A DNA stretch of 64,000 nt from Flavobacterium supellecticarium (GTDB lineage Bacteria > Bacteroidota > Bacteroidia > Flavobacteriales > Flavobacteriaceae): contig NZ_SSNZ01000002.1 in NCBI RefSeq assembly GCF_004801375.1, positions 186,001 to 250,000 of the forward strand. The letters are read 5' to 3'. Shown here one piece after another: positions 45,330 to 55,462 of this stretch. Made by a program: the position numbers and the translations under genes. The first letter of the stretch is position 1, and every line of letters starts with the position of its first letter. The notes under the pieces were generated by a model that worked only from the letters and a program-made list of their open reading frames with translations, was not told the DNA's origin and made no database searches.

Positions 45330-46142
45330 TTACCAACTTCCTCCGGCGCCACCACCGCTAAATCCGCCGCCGCCAAAGCCGCCACCGAATCCACCGCCGC
45401 CAAAACCGCCACCGGAACTTCCGCCTCCAAAACCACCTCCGCCACCACGGCCAAGGCTGCTAAGGATGATCATGTCTAGTAAATCCGGTCCGCCGCCACC
45501 GCCAATGCCGCCTTTACCGCCACCACCGGACTTACGTCCTCGTGCCAATACGATAATCAGGATGATGACAATAACGATGAAAATAAAGATTCCGGCTAAA
45601 CCATCATCGGATTTGTCGCTTTTGCGGGTACCTTTGTATTTCCCTTTTAGGACATCTACAATTACATCGGTACCTTTGTCGAGACCGTTATAATAGCTGC
45701 CGGCCTTAAATTGCGGGATAATTACTTCCCGTACGATTTCACCCGTGATACCAGCCGTAAGGCGATCTTCCACACCATAACCCGGAGCAATCCAGATACG
45801 ACGTTCGCTTTGCGCCAACAGTATAAAAATACCGTTGTCTTCTTTGGCTTGTCCGATACCCCATTGATGTGCCCATTTTGGGGTTAATATTCCGATGTCT
45901 TCGCCTTTTAATGACTCGATGGTAGCGACTACAATCTGCGTTGAGGTCGAATCGGAATAACGAACCAGTTTTTCTTCCAGGCTTTGTTTTTCCTGCGGAC
46001 TTAAAAGGTTGGCATAATCGTAAACGCTCGTCTGGAATTTTGGTTTTTCCGGTATGGTAAACTGTGCCGAAACCGGTTGCAGCAGTAAAAAGAATACCGG
46101 CAACAACAGGCTTTTAATAAATTTAGCAATACAATGTGTCAT
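45330..46142 (-). CDS. TPM-domain protein with glycine-rich tail
   Basis: 270 residues. A signal peptide (FIKSLLLPVFFLLLQPVSAQ) precedes a TPM domain (VYDYANLLSPQEKQSLEEKL, STQIVVATIESLKGEDI, DNGIFILLAQSERRIWIAPG). One membrane helix follows near residues 185-203 (FIFIVIVIILIIVLA), then a tail almost wholly Gly/Ser/Phe (GGGGFGGGSS). TPM domains occur in periplasmic proteins linked to membrane protein quality control and, in plants, photosystem II repair. It directly follows a second TPM gene and lemA. Confidence 0.9.
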   Translation of the reverse strand: MTHCIAKFIKSLLLPVFFLLLQPVSAQFTIPEKPKFQTSVYDYANLLSPQEKQSLEEKLVRYSDSTSTQIVVATIESLKGEDIGILTPKWAHQWGIGQAKEDNGIFILLAQSERRIWIAPGYGVEDRLTAGITGEIVREVIIPQFKAGSYYNGLDKGTDVIVDVLKGKYKGTRKSDKSDDGLAGIFIFIVIVIILIIVLARGRKSGGGGKGGIGGGGGPDLLDMIILSSLGRGGGGGFGGGSSGGGFGGGGFGGGFGGGGFSGGGAGGSW

Positions 46143-46580
46143 TTATCCTTTGGATATTTCGTTCGATAATTCGTTGGTATCGTCACTTTCAAAAGGAAAA
46201 TACTGTTTTAAACGTTCGCCGGCTTTGATAATACCATCCACCAGGCCGTCTTTATAACGTCTGTTTTTGAAGTGTGCAATCACGATGTCTTTGGTACAAT
46301 CCCAAAAATCGTCTTCCACCACCTGATGAATGCCTTTATCGCCAATAATGGCAAACGTATGGTCGGAAACCCCTATATAAAACAAAACGCCATTTCGGGC
46401 TTTGGTTTTGTCCATACCAAGGGAATAAAAAACCTCCTGCGCTCTTTCGACCGGAGGTTTTTCGCTATGATCTTCCAGATGGACTCTGATTTCTCCCGAA
46501 GTATTCTGTTCGGCAATCTGAATCGCGTTGACGATTGCACGTTCTTCTTCCGGAGTCAGGAAATTTTCAGTAGCCGACAT
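46143..46580 (-). CDS. TPM-domain protein, soluble
   Basis: 145 residues, no signal peptide. The TPM domain shows TPEEERAIVNAIQIAEQNTS, GEIRVHLEDHSEKPPVERAQ and NGVLFYIGVSDHTFAIIGDK. It lies immediately next to the larger TPM gene, whose ATG follows the stop at once, and 6 bases after lemA, so the three are one operon. The exact activity is unknown. Confidence 0.9.
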   Translation of the reverse strand: MSATENFLTPEEERAIVNAIQIAEQNTSGEIRVHLEDHSEKPPVERAQEVFYSLGMDKTKARNGVLFYIGVSDHTFAIIGDKGIHQVVEDDFWDCTKDIVIAHFKNRRYKDGLVDGIIKAGERLKQYFPFESDDTNELSNEISKG

Positions 46581-46586
46581 CTTTTT

Positions 46587-47174
46587 TTAGAATTTTACTT
46601 CAACCGGTTTTTCAGCACCTTCTACAGCATTGAAATACGATTTCTCTTTAAAACCGAACATTCCGGCAAAAATGCTGTTCGGGAACGTTTTAATATGACC
46701 GTTGTAGTCTTTAACCGATTCGTTAAAACGCGTTCTGGCGGTTAGAATCTGATTTTCGGTACTGGCCAGTTCGTCTTGAAGTTTTACGAAATTCTGATTC
46801 GCTTTTAAATCCGGATATTGCTCAACGGTAACTAATAAACGGGATAAAGCCGAAGAAACACCGCTTTGCGCTTTGTTGAATTCTGCCAATTGTTCCGGAG
46901 TGATATTCGAAGGATCAATAGTGGTTTTTGTAGCTTCCGAACGGGCTTTTACTACTGCTTCCAGTGTGCTTTTTTCGAAATCGGCCGCACCTTTAACGGT
47001 GTTAACCAAATTACCGATAAGGTCATTTCGTCGTTGATAAGAGGTTTGTACGTTACCCCATGCTTCCTGTGAAGCCTGATCTTTTATTACTGCTGTATTG
47101 TTGATGCCTTTAGCCCAAAAATAGACTACAATAATCAGGAATACAATAATTCCGGGAACTAACCATTTTTTCAT
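46587..47174 (-). CDS. lemA: LemA family protein
   Basis: 195 residues: an N-terminal membrane helix (WLVPGIIVFLIIVVYFWAKG) then the LemA helical domain (NVQTSYQRRNDLIGNLVNTV, QYPDLKANQNFVKLQDELAS, TENQILTARTRFNESVKDYN). These conserved segments are diagnostic. LemA proteins are anchored with the helical bundle outside the cytoplasm; they often pair with TPM genes, as here. Function is unclear. Confidence 0.95.
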   Translation of the reverse strand: MKKWLVPGIIVFLIIVVYFWAKGINNTAVIKDQASQEAWGNVQTSYQRRNDLIGNLVNTVKGAADFEKSTLEAVVKARSEATKTTIDPSNITPEQLAEFNKAQSGVSSALSRLLVTVEQYPDLKANQNFVKLQDELASTENQILTARTRFNESVKDYNGHIKTFPNSIFAGMFGFKEKSYFNAVEGAEKPVEVKF

Positions 47175-47255
47175 AATTACTTTTTTTAGATTGTTTTTGT
47201 ACTATTAGTCGTATATTGATTTGATCCGTTACAGACCGATATTCTTAAAGGAATG

Positions 47256-47585
47256 TTATAATTCGTTTTTCATATTTAAAAGCTGCATTTTGATAGCTTC
47301 TAATTTACGAATGATTTCGAATTTATCCAGTGTTTTTTTCTGCGCTTCCTTTAAATGGATTTTAGCTCCTTCGAGTGTAAAGCCCCGTTCTTTAACCAAA
47401 TGGTAAATCAACTGTAGGTTTTTTACATCTTCCGGAGTAAACATCCGATTTCCCTTTGCATTTTTTTTCGGTTTCAGAATGTCGAATTCCTTATCCCAAA
47501 AACGGATCAGGGAAGCATTTACGTTGAATGCCTTGGCGAGTTCGCCAATACTGTAGTATCTCTTTTCTGGTAAGTCTAAATGCAT
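47256..47585 (-). CDS. MerR-family transcriptional regulator
   Basis: 109 residues. The N-terminal MerR winged helix-turn-helix (YYSIGELAKAFNVNASLIRF then WDKEFDILKPKKNAKGNRMF) is clear. A short coiled-coil dimerisation helix follows, with no effector domain and no cysteine metal ligands, so the inducer, if any, is unknown. It overlaps the M23 peptidase stop by one base and is probably cotranscribed with it. Confidence 0.92.
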   Translation of the reverse strand: MHLDLPEKRYYSIGELAKAFNVNASLIRFWDKEFDILKPKKNAKGNRMFTPEDVKNLQLIYHLVKERGFTLEGAKIHLKEAQKKTLDKFEIIRKLEAIKMQLLNMKNEL

Positions 47586-48562
47586 TAGTCGAGCGATTGG
47601 TTTTCTTGGTTAGCTAATTGTGATATTAAAATATATTCTTTGGCCGAAATCGAGCCGTAATAGAAATTCAGCGGATTCACTACCGCTCCGTTTTTATGTA
47701 CTTCATAATGCAGGTGAGGTGCTTCCGAACGTCCGGTACTGCCCACATATCCGATGATGTCACCTCTTTTAACGCGTTGCCCCGGTCGGACATTGTATTT
47801 GCTCAAATGGGCATATAAGGTTTCATAACCATAGCCGTGCGTAATTTCGATATGATTTCCATATCCCGAAAGCGAATTGTCGGCTCTGCGCACCACTCCG
47901 TCGCCGGTAGCAAAAATCGGAGTTCCGGTTTTGGCCGAAAAATCCATTCCGGCATGGAACTTCCGCACTTTGGTAAACGGATCACTCCGGTATCCGAAAC
48001 CGGATGCCATGTGTTTTAAATCTTCATTTTTTACCGGTTGGATAGCCGGAATGGCCGAAAGAAGTTTTTCTTTGTCTTTGGCCAGTTTTAATATTTCGTC
48101 GAGCGAACGTGACTGAATCACCAATTGTTTGGTGATCACATCCACGCGACGGGTTGTATTCATAACCAAATCCGAATTGTTATAACCTTCCAAGGCTTTG
48201 TAGCGGTTGATTCCACCAAAACCGGCGCGACGTTGTTCATCGGGAATCGGTGAGCTGTTAAAATATACCCGGTACAGGTTGTTGTCACGCTCTTCCAGAT
48301 CGCTTAACACATCGTCCAACTGATCCATCTTTCGGTTCAGAATGGCATAATTGATTTTTAAATTCTCGATTTCACGGGCTTGTAATTTATCTTTAGGCGT
48401 TTCGAAAAAAGGGGTGTTAATCAGTACGACAAAACACAAAAAACCGAATAAAGCCGATGCGACTAAAAACAAACTGATATATCCCACACGACGCCCTTTT
48501 TTGGGTTTGATTTTTTGATAGGCTAATTTTTCAGAATCGTAATAATATTTTACCTTCGACAT
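47585..48562 (-). CDS. M23 (LytM) peptidoglycan endopeptidase
   Basis: 325 residues: a basic cytoplasmic N-terminus, one membrane helix (about 27-49), a coiled coil (about 55-95), and a C-terminal LytM/M23 domain. The zinc site is complete: H203 and D207 (HAGMDF), H252 (YAHLSKY) and H285 (HLHYEV). It is therefore likely to be an active endopeptidase cutting cross-links in peptidoglycan, with its domain in the periplasm. It precedes the MerR gene. Confidence 0.93.
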   Translation of the reverse strand: MSKVKYYYDSEKLAYQKIKPKKGRRVGYISLFLVASALFGFLCFVVLINTPFFETPKDKLQAREIENLKINYAILNRKMDQLDDVLSDLEERDNNLYRVYFNSSPIPDEQRRAGFGGINRYKALEGYNNSDLVMNTTRRVDVITKQLVIQSRSLDEILKLAKDKEKLLSAIPAIQPVKNEDLKHMASGFGYRSDPFTKVRKFHAGMDFSAKTGTPIFATGDGVVRRADNSLSGYGNHIEITHGYGYETLYAHLSKYNVRPGQRVKRGDIIGYVGSTGRSEAPHLHYEVHKNGAVVNPLNFYYGSISAKEYILISQLANQENQSLD

Positions 48563-48576
48563 TTTCTAAAATATAC

Positions 48577-48584
48577 TATTTTTG
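48577..48584 (+). promoter_or_regulatory. Candidate -7 box for alaS with a long leader
   Basis: TATTTTTG, exact match to TAnnTTTG, but 235 bases before the alaS start; no closer match was seen. If used, the mRNA would carry a leader of about 230 nt. Confidence 0.25.
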
Positions 48585-48819
48585 CACCTTATAAAAAGTT
48601 AAACGGCAACCTTTTGTAAGGTTAGACGAACAAATTTAATAAATGTTTCTGTAAAATACTTTCCCGAAGCAACATTTAGCTTGTTTCTTGTGAGTTACGT
48701 AACGATATGTTAAGTGTAAGTTGATGATAACAGGAAGTATAGGTCGGAAGCTTTATTTAATTTTAAGAAGAATTTAATACAATACGGGCGAAGTCAATTC
48801 GCGTCAAATAATGCAATAT

Positions 48820-51447
48820 ATGAAATCACAAGACGTCAGAAAACAGTTTCTCGACTTTTTTCAAAGCAAGGGTCACTTGATAGTACCTTCGGCTCCGATC
48901 GTTTTAAAAGACGATCCTACTTTGATGTTCAACAATTCCGGAATGGCTCAGTTTAAAGAGTTTTTTCTGGGGAATGGAACACCGAAAAGCGCCCGTATAG
49001 CCGATACTCAGAAATGTCTTCGCGTATCCGGGAAGCACAACGACCTGGAAGAAGTAGGAATTGATACCTATCACCACACGATGTTCGAAATGTTAGGAAA
49101 CTGGAGTTTCGGCGATTATTTTAAAAAAGAAGCGATCAATTGGGCCTGGGAATTATTAACCGAGGTGTATAAGATCGATAAAGATATTTTATATGTAACG
49201 GTTTTCGAAGGTAGCAAAGAGGAAAATGTTCCTTTTGACCAGGAAGCCTACGACATCTGGAAAACTCTTATTTCGGAAGACCGAATCCTGTTGGGAAACA
49301 AAAAGGATAACTTCTGGGAAATGGGTGACCAGGGGCCATGCGGACCGTGTTCGGAGATTCACGTGGATATCCGTTCGGCGGAAGAAAAAGCAAAAGTGCC
49401 AGGGAAAGATTTGGTAAACGCCGATCATCCGCAGGTAGTGGAAATCTGGAACAACGTATTTATGGAATTTAACCGTAAAGCCGATGGATCACTGGAAAAA
49501 TTACCGGCGCAACACGTCGATACCGGAATGGGATTTGAGCGTTTGTGTATGGTTTTGCAAAACGTAAAGTCGAATTATGATACCGATGTGTTTTCACCGC
49601 TGATTGAAAAAGTAGAAAGCCTTACCGGAGCAAAATACACGATTAAAGCTAAAGACGAAGACGAAGAAAAAATAAACATTGCCATCCGTGTTATCGTGGA
49701 TCACGTACGTGCGGTAGCCTTTGCTATTGCCGACGGACAATTACCGTCCAATACCGGAGCAGGTTATGTAATCCGTCGTATTTTACGTCGTGCAATCCGT
49801 TATGCGTTTACCTTCCTAAATAAAAAAGAACCGTTTATTTACGAACTGGTACAGGTGTTGAGTGATCAAATGGGTGCATTCTTCCCGGAAATCACGGCTC
49901 AGAAAACATTGGTGATGAACGTGATCAAAGAAGAAGAGGCGTCTTTCCTTAAAAAATTAGAGCAAGGATTACATCTGTTGGAAAACGTAATCGCCGAAAC
50001 TAAGGGGATTGTTATTTCCGGAGAAAAAGTATTCGAGTTATACGATACATTCGGTTTTCCGAAAGATTTAACCGAGTTGATCTTACGGGAAAGAGGTTAT
50101 AATTATGATGAAGCCGGTTTTGAAGCGGCGATGAAAAAACAAAAAGACCGTTCGCGTGAGGCTTCCGAAGTTTCGACAGATGACTGGACGATTTTGGTTG
50201 ATGGAAATGTTGAAACCTTTGTAGGCTATGATCAAACGGAAAATGAGGTCAAAATCACCCGTTTCAGAAAAGTAGATAGTAAAAAAGACGGAAAATTATA
50301 TCAGATTGTTCTGGATAACACGCCTTTCTATCCGGAAGGTGGTGGACAGGTTGGTGATAAAGGTGTTTTGGTATCGGCAAACGAAACCATTGAAATTATC
50401 GACACCAAAAAAGAAAGCAACCTGATTTTGCATTTTGTAAAAAAATTACCGGAAAATGTAAACGGAACCTTTGATGCAAAAGTAAATAAAGAATTGCGCA
50501 ATCAGTCGGCTAATAGCCACTCGGCGACGCACTTATTGCACCAGGCTTTGCGTTCAATTTTAGGAACGCATGTGGAGCAAAAAGGATCGTTGGTTGCTCC
50601 AAATTACCTTCGTTTTGACTTTTCGCATTTCGCAAAAGTGACCGACGAAGAGTTAAAACAGGTTGAAGATTTCGTAAATGCGCGAATCCGCGAACAATTG
50701 CCCTTAATCGAAAGAAGAAGCATCCCGTTTGCACAAGCGATCGAAGAAGGTGCGATGGCATTATTCGGTGAAAAATACGGTGATAACGTACGTGCAATTA
50801 AATTTGGTGAAAGTATGGAGCTTTGTGGAGGAATCCACGTGCCGAATACAGCCGATATCTGGTACTTTAAAATCACGAGCGAAGGTGGTGTTGCAGCGGG
50901 AATCCGTCGTATAGAAGCAATCACAAACGAGGCGGTAAAAGACTTTTTTGCGTCGCAGGAAAACACCTTAAAAGAGATCAAAGAAACCCTGAAAAATCCA
51001 CAGGATGCTATTAAAGCGGTTGTTTCGTTACAGGATGAAAATGCGAAACTGAAAAAACAGTTGGAAGCATTATTAAAAGAAAAAGCGAAAAACCTAAAAG
51101 GAGAATTAGTCGGAGAACTTCAGGAAATCAATGGTGTTCAATTCTTAGCGAAACAAGTGGATTTAGATCCAAACGGAGCGAAAGATTTGGCGTATGAATT
51201 AGGAAACTTAGGAACTAATTTATTCCTTTTATTGGCAACTGCTGAGGAAGGAAAACCAATGTTAACCTGTTATATTTCGAAAGAATTGGTAGCCGAAAAA
51301 GGACTTAACGCCGGACAAGTAGTACGCGAACTTGGAAAATATATCCAAGGTGGTGGAGGTGGACAACCTTTCTTTGCAACGGCAGGAGGGAAGAACCCTG
51401 GCGGAATTAAAGAAGCGTTAGAAAAAGCCGTTGATTTCGTAAAATAG
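48820..51447 (+). CDS. alaS: Alanine--tRNA ligase
   Basis: 875 residues from the ATG at 48820 ([14 protein letters not shown]), the usual family start; an ATG nine bases upstream is also possible. The catalytic class II domain, tRNA-recognition domain, editing domain (zinc ligands HSATH near residue 568 and CGGIH near 670) and the C-terminal C-Ala domain ([20 protein letters not shown]) are all present. It charges tRNA-Ala and removes mischarged Ser/Gly. Full length, followed by a terminator. Confidence 0.98.
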   Translation: MKSQDVRKQFLDFFQSKGHLIVPSAPIVLKDDPTLMFNNSGMAQFKEFFLGNGTPKSARIADTQKCLRVSGKHNDLEEVGIDTYHHTMFEMLGNWSFGDYFKKEAINWAWELLTEVYKIDKDILYVTVFEGSKEENVPFDQEAYDIWKTLISEDRILLGNKKDNFWEMGDQGPCGPCSEIHVDIRSAEEKAKVPGKDLVNADHPQVVEIWNNVFMEFNRKADGSLEKLPAQHVDTGMGFERLCMVLQNVKSNYDTDVFSPLIEKVESLTGAKYTIKAKDEDEEKINIAIRVIVDHVRAVAFAIADGQLPSNTGAGYVIRRILRRAIRYAFTFLNKKEPFIYELVQVLSDQMGAFFPEITAQKTLVMNVIKEEEASFLKKLEQGLHLLENVIAETKGIVISGEKVFELYDTFGFPKDLTELILRERGYNYDEAGFEAAMKKQKDRSREASEVSTDDWTILVDGNVETFVGYDQTENEVKITRFRKVDSKKDGKLYQIVLDNTPFYPEGGGQVGDKGVLVSANETIEIIDTKKESNLILHFVKKLPENVNGTFDAKVNKELRNQSANSHSATHLLHQALRSILGTHVEQKGSLVAPNYLRFDFSHFAKVTDEELKQVEDFVNARIREQLPLIERRSIPFAQAIEEGAMALFGEKYGDNVRAIKFGESMELCGGIHVPNTADIWYFKITSEGGVAAGIRRIEAITNEAVKDFFASQENTLKEIKETLKNPQDAIKAVVSLQDENAKLKKQLEALLKEKAKNLKGELVGELQEINGVQFLAKQVDLDPNGAKDLAYELGNLGTNLFLLLATAEEGKPMLTCYISKELVAEKGLNAGQVVRELGKYIQGGGGGQPFFATAGGKNPGGIKEALEKAVDFVK

Positions 51448-51470
51448 ATTTTAGATCACTAAAGATAAAA

Positions 51471-51500
51471 AAGACCCGAAGCATGCTTCGGGTTTTTTGT
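51471..51500 (+). terminator. Terminator after alaS
   Basis: CCCGAAGCATGCTTCGGG is a perfect palindrome followed by TTTTTTG. Confidence 0.85.
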
Positions 51501-51533
51501 TTGCCGTAAAATGGCCTAATATCCTTAAGTTTG
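51501..51533 (+). promoter_or_regulatory. Candidate promoter of the GSCFA gene
   Basis: TTG (51501-51503), 22 bases, TAAGTTTG (51526-51533), exact -7 match, 17 bases before the ATG at 51551. It rules out the upstream in-frame start at 51497. Confidence 0.5.
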
Positions 51534-51550
51534 TAAAAACAAATGTAACC

Positions 51551-52498
51551 ATGCAATTCAGAACCCCAATACTTATTTTAAAGAGCAATAATCCGATCGA
51601 TTATACATCGCAGGTAGTGTCTTTGGGTTCGTGTTTTGCGGTCAATATGAGTGAGAAACTGGATTATTTCCGGTTTCGGAATTATTGTAATCCGTTTGGC
51701 ATACTGTTTCATCCGCTGGCGATCGAAAAAGCTATTGGTTTCGCCTTACAGGAAAAACAATTTACCGAAGAGGATATCTTTTTTTATAACGAACAATGGC
51801 ATTCTTTTGACGTTCATTCGGATCTGAATGCGACCAAACCGGAGGAATTACTAAAAAACCTGAATCAGACCACATCCGAAACCCGAAACCAACTTACCGA
51901 TGCAACACACGTTTTGATTACTTTAGGGACGGCCTGGGCGTATCGAAAAACGGAAGACGATAAATTGGTTGCTAATTGCCATAAAGTCCCGCAAAAGCAG
52001 TTTAAAAAAGAATTATTGCCGGTTGCTGTTATTCAGGAAAGTTTGGAAAGGATGATTGGCGGTATTTCGCAATTAAATCCAAAAGTGCAGTTTGTTTTTA
52101 CCGTTTCGCCGGTGCGGCATAGTAAAGATGGTTTTGTAGAAAACCAATGGAGTAAAGCCAATCTGATCACGGCTGTTCATCAGGTGATTTCGGAAACGCC
52201 AAATGCGGTTTATTTTCCAGGTTATGAAATCATGATGGACGAATTACGGGATTATCGTTTTTATGCCGAAGACATGCTACACCCGAATGGAATTGCGATC
52301 GACTATATCTGGCAGCGTTTTACGGAAACCTGGATCGCAGAAACGGTCTGGCCGGTTATGAAGGAAGTTGATAGTATCCAAAAAGGACTGGCGCATCGTT
52401 CGTTTAATCCCGATTCGGAACAGCATCTCCGCTTTATGGAAAACCTAAAAATAAAGATTGCTAAATTAGCAGTAGAATATCCTAATATCCAGTTGTAA
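51551..52498 (+). CDS. GSCFA-domain protein (SGNH-hydrolase-like)
   Basis: 315 residues. The family signature GSCFA lies at residues 26-30 (VVSLGSCFAVNMSEKL), with later conserved parts THVLITLGTAWAYR, FVFTVSPVRHSKDG and DMLHPNGIAIDYIW. The GSC serine and the DxxHP motif suggest an SGNH-type esterase fold (Ser, Asp, His). The substrate is unknown. The DUF4230 gene starts one base after its stop, so they are coexpressed. Confidence 0.9.
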   Translation: MQFRTPILILKSNNPIDYTSQVVSLGSCFAVNMSEKLDYFRFRNYCNPFGILFHPLAIEKAIGFALQEKQFTEEDIFFYNEQWHSFDVHSDLNATKPEELLKNLNQTTSETRNQLTDATHVLITLGTAWAYRKTEDDKLVANCHKVPQKQFKKELLPVAVIQESLERMIGGISQLNPKVQFVFTVSPVRHSKDGFVENQWSKANLITAVHQVISETPNAVYFPGYEIMMDELRDYRFYAEDMLHPNGIAIDYIWQRFTETWIAETVWPVMKEVDSIQKGLAHRSFNPDSEQHLRFMENLKIKIAKLAVEYPNIQL

Positions 52499-52499
52499 T

Positions 52500-53186
52500 A
52501 TGCCACGAAAAACTTCAGAAGAAACACAGATCAAAAACATGTTAGTGCCCGTAGTTCAGGCGTTGGCGCGTTCCGGGAAAATTATGTATTTGCTGATTTT
52601 TATCATCATCGGATTTGTAATCTATAAATGGGTGACTTCTGACAAGAATACCACTTCGACCGAATACAATACCAATTTGATTCAGCAGCAGATTAAAAAT
52701 GTTGGAAAGCTGATTGTAACAGAAGGGCATTATGCCCAGGTGATGACCTATAAAGACCAACAGAAATACTTAATGAACTTGTTGACGTTCGAAAAGAAAG
52801 CTTTGATCGTGATCAATGCCGATGTGACGGTGGCTTACGATTTACGTCAGGTAAAGTATGATATCGATGAAAAGAATAAAACCATTACGATAGTCAGTAT
52901 TCCGAAAGAAGAAATCAAGATTAGCCCGGATATTCAGTTTTATGATGTAGATCAAAGCCGGATGAATCCGTTTACCGGAGACGATTACAATAAAATCAGT
53001 AAAAAAGTAAAAGAGGATCTGGCACGTAAAATGGAAACATCGACCTTAAAATCGAATGCCAAAAACCGATTAATCAGTGAATTGTCTAAAATTTTAATCC
53101 TGACGAATTCTTTAGGGTGGAAATTACAATACGAAAACCAGGTGTTGGAAAATGAACAGCAGTTGGGAGAACAAGTGAAATTATAA
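52500..53186 (+). CDS. DUF4230 family membrane-anchored protein
   Basis: 228 residues: a short cytoplasmic N-terminus, a membrane helix (GKIMYLLIFIIIGFVIYKWV, about 27-46) and a domain outside (VGKLIVTEGHYAQVMTYKDQ, LIVINADVTVAYDLRQVKYD, TIVSIPKEEIKISPDIQFYD). This matches DUF4230, a family of unknown function. It ends in a strong bidirectional terminator. Confidence 0.87.
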   Translation: MPRKTSEETQIKNMLVPVVQALARSGKIMYLLIFIIIGFVIYKWVTSDKNTTSTEYNTNLIQQQIKNVGKLIVTEGHYAQVMTYKDQQKYLMNLLTFEKKALIVINADVTVAYDLRQVKYDIDEKNKTITIVSIPKEEIKISPDIQFYDVDQSRMNPFTGDDYNKISKKVKEDLARKMETSTLKSNAKNRLISELSKILILTNSLGWKLQYENQVLENEQQLGEQVKL

Positions 53187-53204
53187 AATAATTGTGCCGA
53201 TAAA

Positions 53205-53240
53205 AAACAACCCTGTCAGATTCTGACAGGGTTGTTTCTT
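53205..53240. terminator. Bidirectional terminator (CTGTCAG palindrome)
   Basis: AAACAACCCTGTCAG pairs perfectly with CTGACAGGGTTGTTT around ATT; A and T runs flank it. It separates the convergent DUF4230 and rhodanese genes. Confidence 0.9.
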
Positions 53241-53256
53241 TATAGATAAAATGTAA

Positions 53257-53565
53257 TTACAATTTGCTTTCCAGGCTATTCCAGCCACCACCGTTGATCA
53301 CTTCGATATTGTTTTGTTTTAATACTGTTGCAGCTTGTGCACTTCGCATTCCGGAACGGCAACAGGTAATCACCGGTTTGTTCCATTTTTTGATGGTGGT
53401 GATTTCGCTTGCGATCCGTTGTAATGGAATATTCCGGGAATTTGGAATATGTCCGCCGGCAAATTCTTCCGGTGTTCGTACATCAAGAATAATAGCACCT
53501 TTGGCTACAAATTCCTGTATCATTTCATTTTTATTGCCGAATCCTAATAAATCTAAAAGTCCCAT
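53257..53565 (-). CDS. Single-domain rhodanese-like sulfurtransferase
   Basis: 102 residues from the ATG at 53565 (MGLLDLLGFGNKNEM). The rhodanese motifs are complete: LDVRTPEEFAGGHIPNSRNI and the active loop CRSGMR with nucleophile C69. It is expected to transfer sulfane sulfur as a persulfide. The partner is unknown. It converges with the DUF4230 gene. Confidence 0.93.
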   Translation of the reverse strand: MGLLDLLGFGNKNEMIQEFVAKGAIILDVRTPEEFAGGHIPNSRNIPLQRIASEITTIKKWNKPVITCCRSGMRSAQAATVLKQNNIEVINGGGWNSLESKL

Positions 53566-53628
53566 AACTTTAATTTTTAGCAAAGGTACGGGACTTTCAG
53601 GTATAGGGTTGTAACAATTGTTACGGAT

Positions 53629-55386
53629 TTAATTTACGCTTTCGTTTTCGAAAATAAGTTCGAGACCGTTGCTGATCAAATGAGCCACTTCCGGACGCGT
53701 TGTTTTTAATTGTTCCAAATGGGCTAAGACTTTACTTTCCAAAGCGTGGTCATTGTTTTTATGTGCCAGTTCGGCAATTTCAACAGACAATAACCAATCT
53801 TTCGGATGTTCGTTTTGCAGGGTTTCGAAAATGGCATCCGGGTTTCCGGTGGTTTTTCCTTCGCGGATGTCGCGGATATTTTGGTATAACGCTTCCAGTT
53901 TTAAACGTTCCGTTGTTTTTTGCGCTTTAATGGTTTGCGATGATGGCACATGTGTAATCAAATCGAAGCTTCTAACATCGGCCGGACCTGAAAAAGCGGA
54001 AGTGATTTTCTTACCGACAGCCATATCATAAATACCCCATTCCGGTTGGAATAATACGGTGTCGTTATGTGTTACCGTACAGTTTTTAAAGCTGATGGTG
54101 ATGATTTTTCCCTGTAAGTTTCGGGAACCGGTAATGATTTCTCCGGAAACTTTGATATTTCCTTCAAATTCCAGTGTAACAACCTGTCCTTCAAATATGG
54201 CATAGGCGCTCAAATCCCTTGGACTCATATCTTCGATAGCCAGATTGATGCCTTTTAATTTTCCGACCGGACTTCCGAAACCTTCGGCATGGTATTCGGT
54301 ACCATGACCAACCAGTTCTTTTTCGCGGTAGGATAAGGCTGTTTTTCCGGTTGTCTGAATATAAACCGGTTTGCCTTCGTGTTCGATTACATTGGTAAAA
54401 ACACCTGACACCTGAATACCGGTACTCAATTCAATAGTTCCTAAGGCTTTGGAATGGATTAATTTCTGAATTCCGGATAATCCGCCGGTACGCAATGCCA
54501 TTTTATTGGCAAACTCTTCCAGTACGAGGTTGAGGTGTGCAAAATCAGGCGTTACATACAATTGCGGTTGCGGTTTGGTGATGTCAAAACTTTGATTCGC
54601 CGCACTGATATCATATGGGATTTTGGTTACATTATCGGTCATACACCAGGTACTTTCTCCAATGGAGGATAAAAGTCCGGCACCATAGATTTTCGGATTG
54701 TCTACGGTTCCGATCAAACCGTATTCCACGGTCCACCAGTGTAAGTTTCGGATTTGTGCCATTTCGGACAATTCGCCCATATCGTTTTGTAATTCGTCGA
54801 CACGCTTTTCAGCAGCTTCGATTTCGTTTTGCGGTGTACCTTCGGCTTCTTTCAGAATCGAAAGCAAACGAATCGCTTCATACATTTCGTAATCCCGTGC
54901 CGATGAAATGGCCTTACAACCGATTTCACCAAAACGACGCAGGTATTCGGCATATTCCGGATTGGCAATAATAGGGGCGTGGCCGGCTCCTTCGTGAATA
55001 ATATCGGGAGCAGGTGTATATTCGATATGTTCCAGCTGACGGATATCGGACGCAATAACAAGTACGTTATACGCCTGAAATTCCATAAAAGCATTGGGTG
55101 GGATAAAACCGTCTACGGCAACAGCAGCCCAACCGATTTCTTTTAGGATACGGTTCATACCATACATATTCGGGATACTTTCGATAGAAATTCCCGTCTG
55201 GCGAAGACCATCCAGATACGAGCTGTGGGCTACTTTTCCGAGGTAATCCACATTTTTACGCATCACATAGCGCCAAACGGCCTGATTAATCGGAGTATAC
55301 TCGTCATAATCCTGCGGTTTGATAAATTGCTTCAGATGCTTGGGTAAGCGCTCAATTAAGGGATTGGTTTCAAACGATGGATTCAT
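53629..55386 (-). CDS. Aromatic amino acid (phenylalanine 4-)hydroxylase, long form
   Basis: 585 residues, about twice the usual bacterial PhhA length. The N-terminal 340 residues are the biopterin-dependent catalytic domain. The iron ligands are H131 and H136 (PDIIHEGAGHAP) and E221 (WTVEYGL). The C-terminal 240 residues are a conserved extension of unknown role found in Bacteroidota homologs, with beta-rich repeats (FEGQVVTLEFEGNIKVSGEI). It converts phenylalanine to tyrosine with tetrahydropterin. No pterin-recycling gene lies next to it. Confidence 0.9.
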   Translation of the reverse strand: MNPSFETNPLIERLPKHLKQFIKPQDYDEYTPINQAVWRYVMRKNVDYLGKVAHSSYLDGLRQTGISIESIPNMYGMNRILKEIGWAAVAVDGFIPPNAFMEFQAYNVLVIASDIRQLEHIEYTPAPDIIHEGAGHAPIIANPEYAEYLRRFGEIGCKAISSARDYEMYEAIRLLSILKEAEGTPQNEIEAAEKRVDELQNDMGELSEMAQIRNLHWWTVEYGLIGTVDNPKIYGAGLLSSIGESTWCMTDNVTKIPYDISAANQSFDITKPQPQLYVTPDFAHLNLVLEEFANKMALRTGGLSGIQKLIHSKALGTIELSTGIQVSGVFTNVIEHEGKPVYIQTTGKTALSYREKELVGHGTEYHAEGFGSPVGKLKGINLAIEDMSPRDLSAYAIFEGQVVTLEFEGNIKVSGEIITGSRNLQGKIITISFKNCTVTHNDTVLFQPEWGIYDMAVGKKITSAFSGPADVRSFDLITHVPSSQTIKAQKTTERLKLEALYQNIRDIREGKTTGNPDAIFETLQNEHPKDWLLSVEIAELAHKNNDHALESKVLAHLEQLKTTRPEVAHLISNGLELIFENESVN

Positions 55387-55462
55387 GATTAAAAATTGTT
55401 GCTGTTTGGTGTAAAATTACGAAATCTTTAGGGAGTTAGCAATTGGAATTTCAATCATGGAA

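Noticed and set aside
45215..45454. Gly/Ala/Val-rich minus-strand frame
   Set aside because: Out-of-frame shadow of the glycine-rich tail of the TPM gene.
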